Source of the DNA: an uncultured Agathobaculum sp.
GTDB lineage: Bacteria > Bacillota > Clostridia > Oscillospirales > Butyricicoccaceae
NCBI RefSeq assembly: GCF_944380985.1
Contig: NZ_CALWJJ010000009.1
Span: 1-64,000 of the forward strand
Length of the DNA stretch: 64,000 nt
Direction: 5' to 3'
In this document: positions 8,555 through 16,937 of the stretch, piece after piece
Position numbering within the stretch: the stretch's first letter is position 1
Layout: every line of letters starts with the position of its first letter
Notes under the pieces: generated by a model
What the model was told of the DNA's origin: nothing
Database searches by the model: none
The model's input: only the letters and a program-made list of their open reading frames with translations
Position numbers and translations under genes: made by a program

Positions 8555-9880
8555 TCATGCGCCCGTTCCTGCCATGTAGCCTCGCTTTGCCCAATCATAT
8601 GTGTTGTAAGCGGTAAACAGATCGCGCGCCGCCGTGCGAACCGCGTCCTGCTGCGCTGCCAGATCATCCTGTGCGGTCAGATATGCGTTGCGTGAGATCA
8701 TGCCGCGATCATATTGCAGCTGGTCGACCGCAAAATTCTGCTCCTCTGTGTCATATGCCGCCTCAGCCTCGTCGAGCAGACGCTTTTTGTCCTGTACATC
8801 AAGATACATCTGGCGGAATGTGTTCGTTACGCTCTCCTCGGTGTAGGCTAGGTTGAGCCGCGCCGCCTCATATGCATCAACGGTAGCGGAGACATTATCC
8901 TCATAATCGTTTGAGGCGTTACGCACCTCGCTGCGCGCCGACCAGATAGAATAGCTGTTTTTAAGCACTTGCTCCAGATCGGCCTCGTAGTCCATTGCGT
9001 CAAGCTGGCTGTCAGTCACCTCCGGCATGGTGGTCGGATGCACAGTCGTGCCAGCCGTGTTGCCGCACAGCAGCGAAAGCTGGTTTTCCGCTGTCGTTTG
9101 CAGCAGCTCCAGCGTCTGCCGCTGGGCGGCCGCCGTCCGGCGCGTCTGCTCAAGGTTTGCAAGCGTCAGCTCGGATGCCATGCCAAGCTCAACCTGCCGC
9201 TGCACCACCGCGATATTGCGATCAAGCGAAGCCAGGCTGCGGTCAAGTGTTTCGATACCGTCTTTCGTGCTGATGATACCGATATATGCACTCTGCGCGC
9301 CGACAATGATGCCGTTTGTCAGGTTTTCAAACTGCTTTTCGGTCTGCGCATAGGTGTCGTCCAGTTCGTCCTGCGCGGTCTGCTGAGAGTCGTCCAGTCC
9401 GTCGAGCACAGAATCGAGCGCCTCCATCTGGCCGCGCGCAAGATCGCGGAGCGTGGTCGCCGTTTGCAGCAACGCCTGTATGGACGAGTCGCTCTGCGAC
9501 GCGCCTTGCAGCGCCTTTACCAGATCGTCATACGCCTGATATTCCATAGCGCTTTGGTTATACTGCTGTTGGTATTGTAGCCCCTGCCACAGAAACTCAG
9601 CGTCCAGGTCAGCGCCTGCAATACCCTGGAGCGTTCTTGCAAACGCCTGCACGGTCTGGTTGTTTTTGCGGATCGTGCTTTCCAGCCCGCGAAACCCGAT
9701 TGACTGCCCGTCCTGCACGGGCAGCGCGCCTGCCCCGTCCTGCAACGCGCTTCCGATCGCCGATGTGGCTGCCAGCGTGCCCAGTCCGACGACGTCGCCC
9801 ATCGAAACCGCGCCCGCAGGCGCCGCCGTGGCCGCGCACAGCGCGCCTGCCAACAGCATGCCGATAACTTTCCGTTTCAT
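8555..9880 (-). CDS. TolC-like coiled-coil protein
   Basis: This 441-residue exported protein has a signal peptide (about 1-24, ending in ATAAPAGA). Long helices carry the duplicated TolC repeat signature: GMASELTLANLEQTR (about 230-245) and GMISRNAYLTAQDDL (about 395-410), each followed by an Ala/Gln/Leu-rich helix. In Gram-negatives TolC forms the outer membrane duct of RND pumps. This organism is probably monoderm, so the helical barrel may instead span or anchor in the wall; I see no clear beta-barrel strands. It begins the pump part of the cluster, 27 bases after the LacI gene. The ribosome site is weak. Family assignment is good; role is inference. Confidence 0.82.
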   Translation of the reverse strand: MKRKVIGMLLAGALCAATAAPAGAVSMGDVVGLGTLAATSAIGSALQDGAGALPVQDGQSIGFRGLESTIRKNNQTVQAFARTLQGIAGADLDAEFLWQGLQYQQQYNQSAMEYQAYDDLVKALQGASQSDSSIQALLQTATTLRDLARGQMEALDSVLDGLDDSQQTAQDELDDTYAQTEKQFENLTNGIIVGAQSAYIGIISTKDGIETLDRSLASLDRNIAVVQRQVELGMASELTLANLEQTRRTAAAQRQTLELLQTTAENQLSLLCGNTAGTTVHPTTMPEVTDSQLDAMDYEADLEQVLKNSYSIWSARSEVRNASNDYEDNVSATVDAYEAARLNLAYTEESVTNTFRQMYLDVQDKKRLLDEAEAAYDTEEQNFAVDQLQYDRGMISRNAYLTAQDDLAAQQDAVRTAARDLFTAYNTYDWAKRGYMAGTGA

Positions 9881-9907
9881 AATCTGCTCTTTATCCCCTT
9901 TCCCGCA

Positions 9908-10930
9908 TCACAGCAGTTCGCGTGTGATGATGCTTGTGTGGATGTACTCGATTTCGCGCCGAGGCGCTTCGCCCGTGCGCAGCGTGTGGGCGAGCACCTC
10001 GATCGCGCGCGTAGTCTGCGCGGAAAAATCCTGGTCGATGATAAAATCCAGCCGCCCCTCTGCCAGATACTGACGCGCGTGCGGCGTCAGATCGTGGCAG
10101 ACAACGTGCACCCGCCGCGTCATCCGGGCGCGTTCGAGCGCGTCCATACAGCCGCGAACGGACTCGTTGGCCATATAGATGCCGCGCAGCCGCGGATTGC
10201 TCCGCATCTGCCGCAGCACACCGTCATAAGTAAGATCGTACTGCTCGACGCTTTCTATCACATCTGCGCGCGCTCCGACACCAAAAATCTCGTGCAGCCG
10301 GTCGAGAAAACCGCGTACGCGCAGCCCATGCGCGGTAAACTCACGGTTGCCGGTCACGACCAGCACATCGCCCCCCTCGATATAGGGCGCGAGCAGCCCT
10401 GCAGCGACTCGGCCGGACTTGACCATGTTTTGCCCGATGTGGTACAGCCGCCGGCTCTGCCGTACGTCTGAATCGCAGGTCACCACCGGAACACCGGCCG
10501 TTACCAGCCGGTCGATCTCCTCGGTCATGGCGACCGTATCGGGCGCAGTCAGGATAAGCCCGTCGATCCCGCGCCCCTCCAGCCGGCCGATGGCTTCAAA
10601 ATATGAGCGGTGCGAGCGGTTGCCAAGCTCCTCCACTAGCACATCTATGTCGTTCAGGCCCCGGTTATGCGTAGCGATACGGATGCCCTCGCGCATCCGG
10701 CGGATGAAAAATGCATCCCAGCTCGGCAGGATAACCCCAATCCGAAATACGCCTTTGCCCACCCGCGCAGCCTGCCGCTGGGATGGGGTCTTGTAGCCAT
10801 ATTCGTTTATCATTTTCTGCACGCGCTCACGCACTGCGGGCGCAACGCTTGGACGGCCGTTGACCACCCTGTCCACCGTGCCGCGGGATACACCGCACTG
10901 CTCCGCGATCCATTGTGCAGTTACTTTCAT
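9908..10930 (-). CDS. LacI-family transcriptional regulator
   Basis: This 340-residue protein has an N-terminal LacI helix-turn-helix (about 5-25, IAEQCGVSRGTVDRVVNG) with hinge, then a periplasmic-binding-like effector domain (about 62-340) of the type that senses sugars. An AGGGGG site precedes the ATG. It is divergent from the inositol-dehydrogenase-like gene at 11251 and 27 bases upstream of the TolC-like gene. The simplest reading is that it controls the dehydrogenase; co-transcription with the efflux genes is an open possibility. Candidate binding sites lie in the 320-bp divergent region. Confidence 0.88.
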   Translation of the reverse strand: MKVTAQWIAEQCGVSRGTVDRVVNGRPSVAPAVRERVQKMINEYGYKTPSQRQAARVGKGVFRIGVILPSWDAFFIRRMREGIRIATHNRGLNDIDVLVEELGNRSHRSYFEAIGRLEGRGIDGLILTAPDTVAMTEEIDRLVTAGVPVVTCDSDVRQSRRLYHIGQNMVKSGRVAAGLLAPYIEGGDVLVVTGNREFTAHGLRVRGFLDRLHEIFGVGARADVIESVEQYDLTYDGVLRQMRSNPRLRGIYMANESVRGCMDALERARMTRRVHVVCHDLTPHARQYLAEGRLDFIIDQDFSAQTTRAIEVLAHTLRTGEAPRREIEYIHTSIITRELL

Positions 10931-10962
10931 TGCAGGTACCCCCTTTGCCCGTGCCTTTGCTC

Positions 10963-10997
10963 TATCACACCATAATATTATTGTTATTTTATCACAC
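10963..10997. repeat. Direct repeat TATCACAC upstream of the LacI gene
   Basis: The octamer TATCACAC occurs at 10963-10970 and again at 10990-10997, 27 bp apart, around an AT-rich stretch that would hold the LacI-gene promoter. It may be an autoregulatory site. The rest of 10931-11184 has no gene. Confidence 0.35.
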
Positions 10998-11184
10998 TAC
11001 CTTGCGCCATACAAGCGATTTTCCGTATTTTCATCCAGCGCATCCGATTATTTCACGCTATGCTGTGCGTTTTCCTTTTTTGCACAATGCACAGTGTTTT
11101 TGCACGCTTCTACGCAGTTCTATGCGGCCATTTTGCCCAATCGACCCCGGCAAAATTGGGCGGTGCGCCGAAAATAGCAAAGCA

Positions 11185-11216
11185 CACTTGAAGGCCTTTT
11201 ACAAGTGGTCTATAAT
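11185..11216 (+). promoter_or_regulatory. Promoter with overlapping operator-like inverted repeat, iolG-like gene
   Basis: TTGAAG (11188-11193), a 17-bp spacer and TATAAT (11211-11216) form a good sigma-A promoter. An inverted repeat CACTTG (11185-11190) / CAAGTG (11202-11207) overlaps the -35 box and the spacer, where a repressor would block RNA polymerase. The divergent LacI regulator is the obvious candidate to bind here. Confidence 0.65.
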
Positions 11217-11250
11217 AAAACCATCTGAACAGATAAGGAGAGGATTACAA

Positions 11251-12276
11251 ATGGGTATTTTGAAAATCGGTGTGGTCGGCTGCGGGCGCATCGGCAAGCT
11301 GCACATCAACAATCTGATCAACAGCGTGCCGGGCGTGCAGGTCGCCGCAGTGGCGGATCCCATGCTGGACAAGTCTGGCGCGCGTGAGTGGCTGGCCGAG
11401 CGCGGCATCACCAATGTATCGACCGACTTTATGGATGTGATAAACAATCCTGAGGTTGACGTGGTATTCGTCTGCTCTTCGACCGATACCCACTGCGATG
11501 TTTCCATGGCGGCCGTTCAGGCCGGCAAGCACGTGTTCTGCGAGAAGCCGATCGATTATGATATTGACAAAATCAAAAAGCTGCTCGCACTCGTCGAGGA
11601 AAAGGGCGTCAAGTTCCAGGTCGGCTTCAACCGCCGCTTTGACCATAACCACAAAGCCGTGGCAGATGCGGTCAAGAACGGTACGATCGGCGACCCCCAC
11701 ATTGTCATCGTCTCCTCGCGCGATCCGGAACCGCCTCCGGCGTCCTATGTTGCGGTTTCCGGCGGCATCTTCTATGATATGATGATCCATGACTTCGATA
11801 TGGTGCGCTATGTCACCGGTTCCGAGGCGGTCGAGATCTCAGCGGTCGGCTCGTGCCTTGTCAACCCCAATCTACAGCAGGAGTCGGGCATTCCGGATGT
11901 TGACACCGCTGTTGTCACCATGAAAATGGCAAACGGCTGCATTGCAGTCATCAACAACTCCCGTCAGGCCGTTTACGGTTACGACCAGCGCGTCGAGGCC
12001 TTTGGCTCCAAGGGCATGGCTGCGGACGGCAACGACCTCATCAACACCACCACGATTACCACAGTGGATGGCGCGCATTCCGAAAAGCCGCTCTGGTTCT
12101 TCCTGGAGCGCTACAACCAGGCGTTTATCGACCAGGTCATCGCGTTTATTGACGCGATCGTAAACAACAAGCCAGTTCCAGTCGGCGCGATCGATGGCCT
12201 GCGCCCGGTTCTGATGGCCAAGGCTGCCACCGAGTCCTGCCGCAACGGCGGCGTATACGTCAAGGTTGAAGCGTAA
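11251..12276 (+). CDS. iolG: Gfo/Idh/MocA-family oxidoreductase, inositol 2-dehydrogenase-like
   Basis: This 341-residue protein has an N-terminal Rossmann fold (IGVVGCGRIGKLH, residues 6-18) for NAD and the catalytic Lys in CEKP (K99). It also has the family triad region GGIFYDMMIHDFD, giving D176 and H180 as expected for myo-inositol 2-dehydrogenase, which makes scyllo-inosose. Other iol genes are absent nearby, so another polyol or sugar is possible. The ATG at 11251 is set by AAGGAGAGG 11 bases upstream; the much longer in-frame extension covers the promoter and is not used. It is transcribed alone, with a terminator downstream, and divergently from a LacI regulator. Confidence 0.85.
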   Translation: MGILKIGVVGCGRIGKLHINNLINSVPGVQVAAVADPMLDKSGAREWLAERGITNVSTDFMDVINNPEVDVVFVCSSTDTHCDVSMAAVQAGKHVFCEKPIDYDIDKIKKLLALVEEKGVKFQVGFNRRFDHNHKAVADAVKNGTIGDPHIVIVSSRDPEPPPASYVAVSGGIFYDMMIHDFDMVRYVTGSEAVEISAVGSCLVNPNLQQESGIPDVDTAVVTMKMANGCIAVINNSRQAVYGYDQRVEAFGSKGMAADGNDLINTTTITTVDGAHSEKPLWFFLERYNQAFIDQVIAFIDAIVNNKPVPVGAIDGLRPVLMAKAATESCRNGGVYVKVEA

Positions 12277-12327
12277 TATGCCCGCTTGGCGCAACAGGCT
12301 GCTTAAAGTCTCCCCTGCATGATAACG

Positions 12328-12359
12328 AAAAGATCCCCGCCTGTGCGGGGATCTTTTTA
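12328..12359. terminator. Intrinsic terminator after the iolG-like gene
   Basis: A 13-bp hairpin AAAAGATCCCCGC / GCGGGGATCTTTT with loop CTGT ends in a T tract. Confidence 0.92.
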
Positions 12360-12377
12360 CCCTCTTGAAGTGCGCCA

Positions 12378-12613
12378 CTATACATGCGGGTGATGGACAG
12401 GCCGGTTGTGATGAGCAGGGGTCCGCGCCTTACCCATGCTTTGCAGCGTGACCGGCTCCATATAATGCCTATCGGTATAGCCCTTGATGCACCACTCGAG
12501 AACCGGCGGCTCCATACGTCATCGGCAGCACCCAGCCGACCAGAATCGTGTTTCACTGTAAAGAATCCTTGCTCAAAAATGGGCTGCTCGCGCTTGGCTG
12601 ACTTGAATGCCAT
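12378..12613 (-). pseudogene. Possible frameshifted gene remnant
   Basis: This stretch sits between two terminators in an otherwise gene-free 370-bp gap. On the minus strand three short protein-like pieces run in successive frames: FKSAKREQPIFEQGFFTVKH from about 12611, then a short GWVLPMTYG piece, then MEPPVLEWCIKGYT with DRHYMEPVTLQSMGK ending at a TAG at 12378. Together they read like one small gene broken by two frameshifts. No ribosome site is clear and I cannot name the family. Chance is the alternative. Confidence 0.3.
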
Positions 12614-12644
12614 CCATCACGCACACATATCCTTTTCTCCCACA

Positions 12645-12681
12645 AAAATGGAAGGCCTGAGCGCATTTGCTCAGGCCTTCC
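12645..12681 (-). terminator. Terminator of the amino acid ABC transporter operon
   Basis: A 13-bp hairpin GGAAGGCCTGAGC (12650-12662) with a 6-base loop is followed, on the minus strand, by a T-rich tract. It lies 50 bases past the ATPase stop codon. Confidence 0.9.
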
Positions 12682-12731
12682 GCCGTATCCGATAAACTGC
12701 CGTTTTGCACTTTGCAAACCCAGCATTGTTA

Positions 12732-13478
12732 TTACAGCACCTTGCTCAAAAAATCGATCGTGCGCTGCTCTTTCGGGTGATTGATAACCTCATCGGGCGT
12801 GCCCTCTTCGATAATATAGCCGCCCTCCATAAAAATAACGCGACTGGCGACCTCGCGCGCAAAGCCAATCTCGTGGGTGACGACCACCATGGTCATACCC
12901 TCGCGCGCAAGGCTCTGCATAACCTGCAAAACCTCGCCGACCATCTCAGGGTCAAGCGCCGAGGTTGGTTCGTCAAACAGCATGATGTCCGGATTCATCG
13001 CGAGCGCGCGGGCAATCGCCACACGCTGCTTCTGCCCGCCCGACAGCTGCGCCGGATATGCCTCTGCCTTGTCCGCCAGGCCAACGCGCCTTAGCAGGCG
13101 CATCGCGTTTTCCCGTGCCTGCTCCTTAGAAGCCTTTTTCAGCTCGGTGGGCGCAAGCATCATGTTGCCCATAACGTCAAGATTGTTAAACAGGTTGAAC
13201 AGCTGGAATACCATGCCGATGTTTTCGCGCACCTTATTGATGTCGGTGTGCTTGTCGGTGATGTCGTAGCCGTCGACGACGACCGTGCCGTCCGTAATTT
13301 CCTCGAGCCGGTTCAGACAGCGCAAAAAGGTCGACTTACCCGAGCCGGACGGACCGAGGATGACGACGACCTCGCCCTCATAGATGTCGAGCGAAACATC
13401 CTTTAGCACCTCGAGCTTGCCAAAGTTCTTCTTCAGGTGCGAAACGTGGATCTTGACATTGTCTTTATTCGCGGCCAC
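12732..13478 (-). CDS. Polar amino acid ABC transporter ATP-binding protein (GlnQ type)
   Basis: This 248-residue ATPase has Walker [10 protein letters not shown], the signature LSGGQKQR, Walker B IMLFDEP and the switch His in VVTHE. It powers uptake of a polar amino acid through the permease encoded just upstream. The start is GTG at 13478 with a GGAGAGGAGG site, and it overlaps the permease end by 14 bases, so translation is probably coupled. Substrate (glutamine, cystine, glutamate or other) cannot be set from sequence. Confidence 0.92.
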   Translation of the reverse strand: MAANKDNVKIHVSHLKKNFGKLEVLKDVSLDIYEGEVVVILGPSGSGKSTFLRCLNRLEEITDGTVVVDGYDITDKHTDINKVRENIGMVFQLFNLFNNLDVMGNMMLAPTELKKASKEQARENAMRLLRRVGLADKAEAYPAQLSGGQKQRVAIARALAMNPDIMLFDEPTSALDPEMVGEVLQVMQSLAREGMTMVVVTHEIGFAREVASRVIFMEGGYIIEEGTPDEVINHPKEQRTIDFLSKVL

Positions 13479-14139
13479 GGTTGAGCCTCCTCTCCAGCAG
13501 TTTTGCCATACGCGACAAAATAGTGATTACGATCAGATACATCACGGCGACGATGCTCCACACCGCAAACGCATTGAACGTGATCGACACCACATTCCTG
13601 GCCGAGTTGACAAGCTCCGGGAACCCGATAACCGACAGGATCGAGGTATCCTTAAGCGTGATAATGAATTGGTTGATGATCGACGGGATCATCGTGCGGA
13701 TGGCCTGCGGCAGCACGACCTTGCGCATGCCCTTCCAGTAAGGCAACCCCAGGCTGCGTGCGGCTTCCATCTGGCCCTTGTCGACGCTTTGGATACCGGC
13801 GCGGATGATCTCGGCCATGTAAGCGCCGCAGTTGAGCGCAAGGCAGATTGTGCCGGCTTGCAGCGCAGTCAGCGTCGCGCCCCGGATACCAATGATGGTA
13901 TTGAGCAGATACGGGATGCCGAAGAAAACATAAAATGCCAGCACAATCATGGGAACGCCGCGGATGATGTCCACAAAGATTGTGGAGATGATGTTGCACG
14001 CGCGGTTTTTGACCACGCTGAGCAGGCCAAATACCAAGCCCAGGATGCAGGCGAAAAACAGACCGCACAGCGCCAGCAGCAGCGTTTGGCCCATCGCCCG
14101 CAGCAGCAGCGACCCGTAATCGTTGATGATTTGGACCAC
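13465..14139 (-). CDS. Polar amino acid ABC transporter permease
   Basis: This 224-residue membrane protein of the HisM/GlnP family has about five membrane helices. The EAA loop for contact with the ATPase reads [20 protein letters not shown] (about 125-144). The start is GTG at 14139, 9 bases after AAGGAG; the nearest ATG is out of frame. A single permease gene implies a homodimer. It follows the binding protein gene after a hairpin that may reduce its expression relative to that gene. Confidence 0.92.
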   Translation of the reverse strand: MVQIINDYGSLLLRAMGQTLLLALCGLFFACILGLVFGLLSVVKNRACNIISTIFVDIIRGVPMIVLAFYVFFGIPYLLNTIIGIRGATLTALQAGTICLALNCGAYMAEIIRAGIQSVDKGQMEAARSLGLPYWKGMRKVVLPQAIRTMIPSIINQFIITLKDTSILSVIGFPELVNSARNVVSITFNAFAVWSIVAVMYLIVITILSRMAKLLERRLNRGRE

Positions 14140-14162
14140 AGGGCATAACTCCTTTCAAAAAT

Positions 14163-14192
14163 AGGGGGCGCCGGAACCAGCCAGTGCCCCCT
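14163..14192 (-). terminator. Intercistronic hairpin with T tract (attenuator) between binding protein and permease
   Basis: AGGGGGC / GCCCCCT arms enclose a 16-base loop that can itself pair, and on the minus strand ATTTTT follows. Such partial terminators after a solute-binding-protein gene let that protein be made in excess over the membrane parts; that role is inferred here. Confidence 0.6.
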
Positions 14193-14217
14193 GAAGCTTC
14201 AGGTCAATCTGTTGCGA

Positions 14218-15012
14218 TCAGCCCAGATATGTGGAAATGATCTCATCATAGATACCGTTCGCCCGAATGTTCGCCAGGCCGGCGTTGAACATGTCAAGCA
14301 GCTCCTGATTGTCCTCGTTGAAGATTGCAAGACCGTAGGGCTGGCCCTCATTGGCGGTGTTCTCGAGAATCTTAAGCGCGAGGTTTCCCTCATTGATGGA
14401 AGCCGTCATAACCGGGGTATCCTCAAAGCAGGCGGCCGCCTGACCGCCGAGCACCGCCTGGTACATCGTGGGCGAGTCCTCAAAGTAGGTGATCTCAAAG
14501 CCGTACTGCTCCCGCAGGCTGTCGGCATATCTTGCGCCCTCGGTGCCGGTCTTAACCGCAACAGTCTGGCCCGCGAGGTCCTCAAAACCGGTGATGTCAG
14601 AGTCCGCCGCGACCGTCATGGTCTGCGTGGTCTGGTAGTAGCCGTCCGAGAACAGCCAGCCGCTCTGGATGCGGTCCTCCGTGATAGACGCACCGGCGAT
14701 CAGCGCATCGGCCTGGCCGGCCTGGCAGGCGGCGAGCGCCGCATCCCAGCCAAGGCTTCTCAAATCATATTCAAAGCCCTGATCCTCTGCAATCGCTGCG
14801 ACCAGGTCAACGTCAATGCCAACGAAGTTGCCCGAGGCGTCGGTATACTCAAAAGGACGGAACACGGTGTCGGTCGCAATAACCCAAACCTTGCCGTCAT
14901 CCGAAGCCTGATTCTCGTTTGCGGCATTGTCCCCGGCCGTCTGGTTGCCGCCGCAGGCAGCAAGGCTGAACGCCATGCCCGCAGCCAGCAGCAGGGAAAG
15001 TGCTTTCTTCAT
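14218..15012 (-). CDS. Amino acid ABC transporter substrate-binding lipoprotein
   Basis: This 264-residue protein has a lipoprotein signal with lipobox SLAAC (Cys about residue 20), a short acidic linker and an SBP_bac_3 domain. Motifs seen include RPFEYTDASGNFVGIDVDLV near the start and DALIAGASITEDR in the middle. It captures a polar amino acid outside the cell. AAGGAGAG precedes the ATG. It is the first gene of the importer operon and has a strong promoter 130 bases upstream. Confidence 0.92.
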   Translation of the reverse strand: MKKALSLLLAAGMAFSLAACGGNQTAGDNAANENQASDDGKVWVIATDTVFRPFEYTDASGNFVGIDVDLVAAIAEDQGFEYDLRSLGWDAALAACQAGQADALIAGASITEDRIQSGWLFSDGYYQTTQTMTVAADSDITGFEDLAGQTVAVKTGTEGARYADSLREQYGFEITYFEDSPTMYQAVLGGQAAACFEDTPVMTASINEGNLALKILENTANEGQPYGLAIFNEDNQELLDMFNAGLANIRANGIYDEIISTYLG

Positions 15013-15043
15013 GGTAAAATCTCTCCTTTTTCAAATAAAATGC

Positions 15044-15124
15044 GCCGGGCGATTTGCTCTGCCGTTACATGCCCGGCTCAAAACGCAAGAGGCGACAGCA
15101 GTATTACGATAACCGCCATCGCCT
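15044..15124 (-). promoter_or_regulatory. Structured 5' leader of the amino acid importer operon
   Basis: The roughly 120-base untranslated leader holds two separate inverted repeats: AGGCGA/TCGCCT (15090-15095 with 15119-15124) and GCCGGGC/GCCCGGC (15044-15050 with 15071-15077). No T tract follows the second, and I do not recognise a riboswitch class. It may be a regulatory leader or simple mRNA structure. Confidence 0.35.
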
Positions 15125-15139
15125 GTGATGCCTATATAT

Positions 15140-15168
15140 ATTATAGCTTAAATCAGCAATGCCGTCAA
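15140..15168 (-). promoter_or_regulatory. Sigma-A promoter of the amino acid importer operon
   Basis: On the minus strand TTGACG (15168-15163) and a perfect TATAAT (15145-15140) are 17 bp apart. Confidence 0.85.
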
Positions 15169-15197
15169 GCGCAGCGGCTATTTTTTGTAAAAACTGG

Positions 15198-15788
15198 TCA
15201 AATATGCTCTGCCGCTTTCAGGATATGCTCGAGCGCCGCGTCCACCCCCATGCGGCTGGTGCAAAGCGTCAGATCGTAGTGAGTGGCATCCGCATAATGC
15301 CAGCCGGTATATCGAGCGCAGTAAGCGTTTCTCGCACGGTCAACCGACTTTACGTTCATCCGCAGCTTTTCTATCGGGGTGTCCGGCATCAGGTGCGTCA
15401 TGCGTTCAACGCGCCATTCAAAATCCGCATGAATGAACACATGCAGGCAGTGATCAAACTCCCGCAGGATATAATCGGCATTGCGGCCGACGATTACGCA
15501 GCTTTCCTTATCGGCCAAATCACGGATCGCCTTGACCTGCGCCTCCCACAGCTTATCGCTGAGCGGACGGTTATAAAAGTCAAACAGGCTTTGCGTAAAG
15601 CCGAATGTAGCGGGTACGCGCTCATCCCAGCGGCGCACCTGCTCGGGGGATAGCGCGGATGATGCCATCGCTGTACGCAGGATGAGATCCTTGTCATAAA
15701 ACGGCAGCTCAAGCGCACGCGCCACGCGCCGGCCCAGTTCACCGCCGCCCGCACCGAACTGTCGGCTGATGGTGATGATCTTTTTCAT
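15198..15788 (-). CDS. Cytidylate kinase-like family protein
   Basis: This 196-residue protein begins MKKIITISRQFGAGGGELG, the modified P-loop of the cytidylate-kinase-like family often found in Clostridia. Further motifs are FYDKDLI (about 32), CVIVGRNADYIL (about 95) and a C-terminal HYDLTLCTSRMG region. These proteins are expected to phosphorylate a nucleotide or small molecule, but the substrate is not known. The ATG at 15788 follows AGGAGGG; the longer ORF has no ribosome site. Single gene. Confidence 0.8.
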   Translation of the reverse strand: MKKIITISRQFGAGGGELGRRVARALELPFYDKDLILRTAMASSALSPEQVRRWDERVPATFGFTQSLFDFYNRPLSDKLWEAQVKAIRDLADKESCVIVGRNADYILREFDHCLHVFIHADFEWRVERMTHLMPDTPIEKLRMNVKSVDRARNAYCARYTGWHYADATHYDLTLCTSRMGVDAALEHILKAAEHI

Positions 15789-15887
15789 TTGGTTTCCCTC
15801 CTGTGCCTCCATTATAGCGGACTGCCCTTGCAAACGCAAGCCATGATCGGCGCATTCTTCACCTCGCCCTTGCTTGCACAGCTGTTT

Positions 15888-16778
15888 TTACCGGTCAATC
15901 TCCTCAATCAAATGCACAAACTCATCCATTTCACGCGTGCGCCACTTCTCCTTATGAGAAAAGATCTGCCGGTATAACGTAATATGGAAATCCGTCACAT
16001 TCACCAGCGACAGCCTACCCTGTCGTATGCTCTGCTCAACCGCGTACCATGGCAGCAGCGAAATGCCCCGGTTTAGTTCCAGCATTTTAATAATGAACGA
16101 GGTGTCGCTGCACTCGAGAAAGGGCGTCAGCCTTGTGTCGTGCGAAACAAGAAAGTGATCGAGCACGCGGCGGTAGTTGGCGTTCCGCTCGGTCAGGTAA
16201 AACGGTTTGTCAAGCAGGTGATTGAACGTCAGCTGCGGGATACGCCCAAGCTCTTCGCCCAGCGCAGGCGAGGCGACAAACACCACCCGCTCCTGCTGCT
16301 CCATCAGCTTGCGCCAGTTATTTTTGTACTGCGGCTCATCCAGGATGTAAGCGAGATCAAGCTCACCGCGCTCCATCTTTTCAACCAGCATCTCCGGCTC
16401 GCCAGTGGTAACGCGGACGACCACCTTCGGATGCCGCTTCCAATACTCCCGAAGCACGGCCGGCAGCTTGAAAAAACACAGCGACTCGATCGTGCCAATA
16501 TGCAGCCGGCCGTGCAGCTCACCCGCATCGGCAACCGACAGCCTTGCCTTGTTGACCTCGTTGAGCACCTCATACGCGCGCTCGAGAAATTGCTCGCCCG
16601 GATCGGTCAGCGAAATGCGCTTGCCGATGCGGTCGAACAGGCGGGTATGCAGTTCTTCTTCCAGCTGACGGATCTGCACAGTCACGGCAGACTGCGAATA
16701 CCCCATGCTTTCGGCCGCCTTGGAAAAGCTCTTGAACTGTGCGACGCGAATAAAGGTGCTGATTTGGCGTAATTCCAT
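15888..16778 (-). CDS. LysR-family transcriptional regulator
   Basis: This 296-residue protein has an N-terminal winged helix (about 1-60, FSKAAESMGYSQSAVTVQIRQLEEEL) and a LysR substrate-binding domain (about 90-290). It is divergent from the serine uptake and dehydratase operon at 16938, which is the usual place for a LysR activator of that operon. The effector could be serine; that is inference. The intergenic region is very AT-rich. Confidence 0.9.
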   Translation of the reverse strand: MELRQISTFIRVAQFKSFSKAAESMGYSQSAVTVQIRQLEEELHTRLFDRIGKRISLTDPGEQFLERAYEVLNEVNKARLSVADAGELHGRLHIGTIESLCFFKLPAVLREYWKRHPKVVVRVTTGEPEMLVEKMERGELDLAYILDEPQYKNNWRKLMEQQERVVFVASPALGEELGRIPQLTFNHLLDKPFYLTERNANYRRVLDHFLVSHDTRLTPFLECSDTSFIIKMLELNRGISLLPWYAVEQSIRQGRLSLVNVTDFHITLYRQIFSHKEKWRTREMDEFVHLIEEIDR

Positions 16779-16850
16779 AAATATGTACCTCTATTTTCGT
16801 AAAAAAAAACATTATGATTATTTTTAAACTATAATATTAAATTTATGAAT

Positions 16851-16879
16851 TTGACTTATATTTATAAACAGAATATACT
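16851..16879 (+). promoter_or_regulatory. Promoter of the serine utilisation operon
   Basis: TTGACT (16851-16856), a 17-bp spacer and TATACT (16874-16879) form a good sigma-A promoter, about 60 bases before the transporter start and within the AT-rich LysR divergent region where the regulator would bind. Confidence 0.75.
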
Positions 16880-16937
16880 AAAATCGTCGAAGGGTCAAGG
16901 GAAATTTGAGCAAATTTATTAGGAGGTTGTTTTGTTT

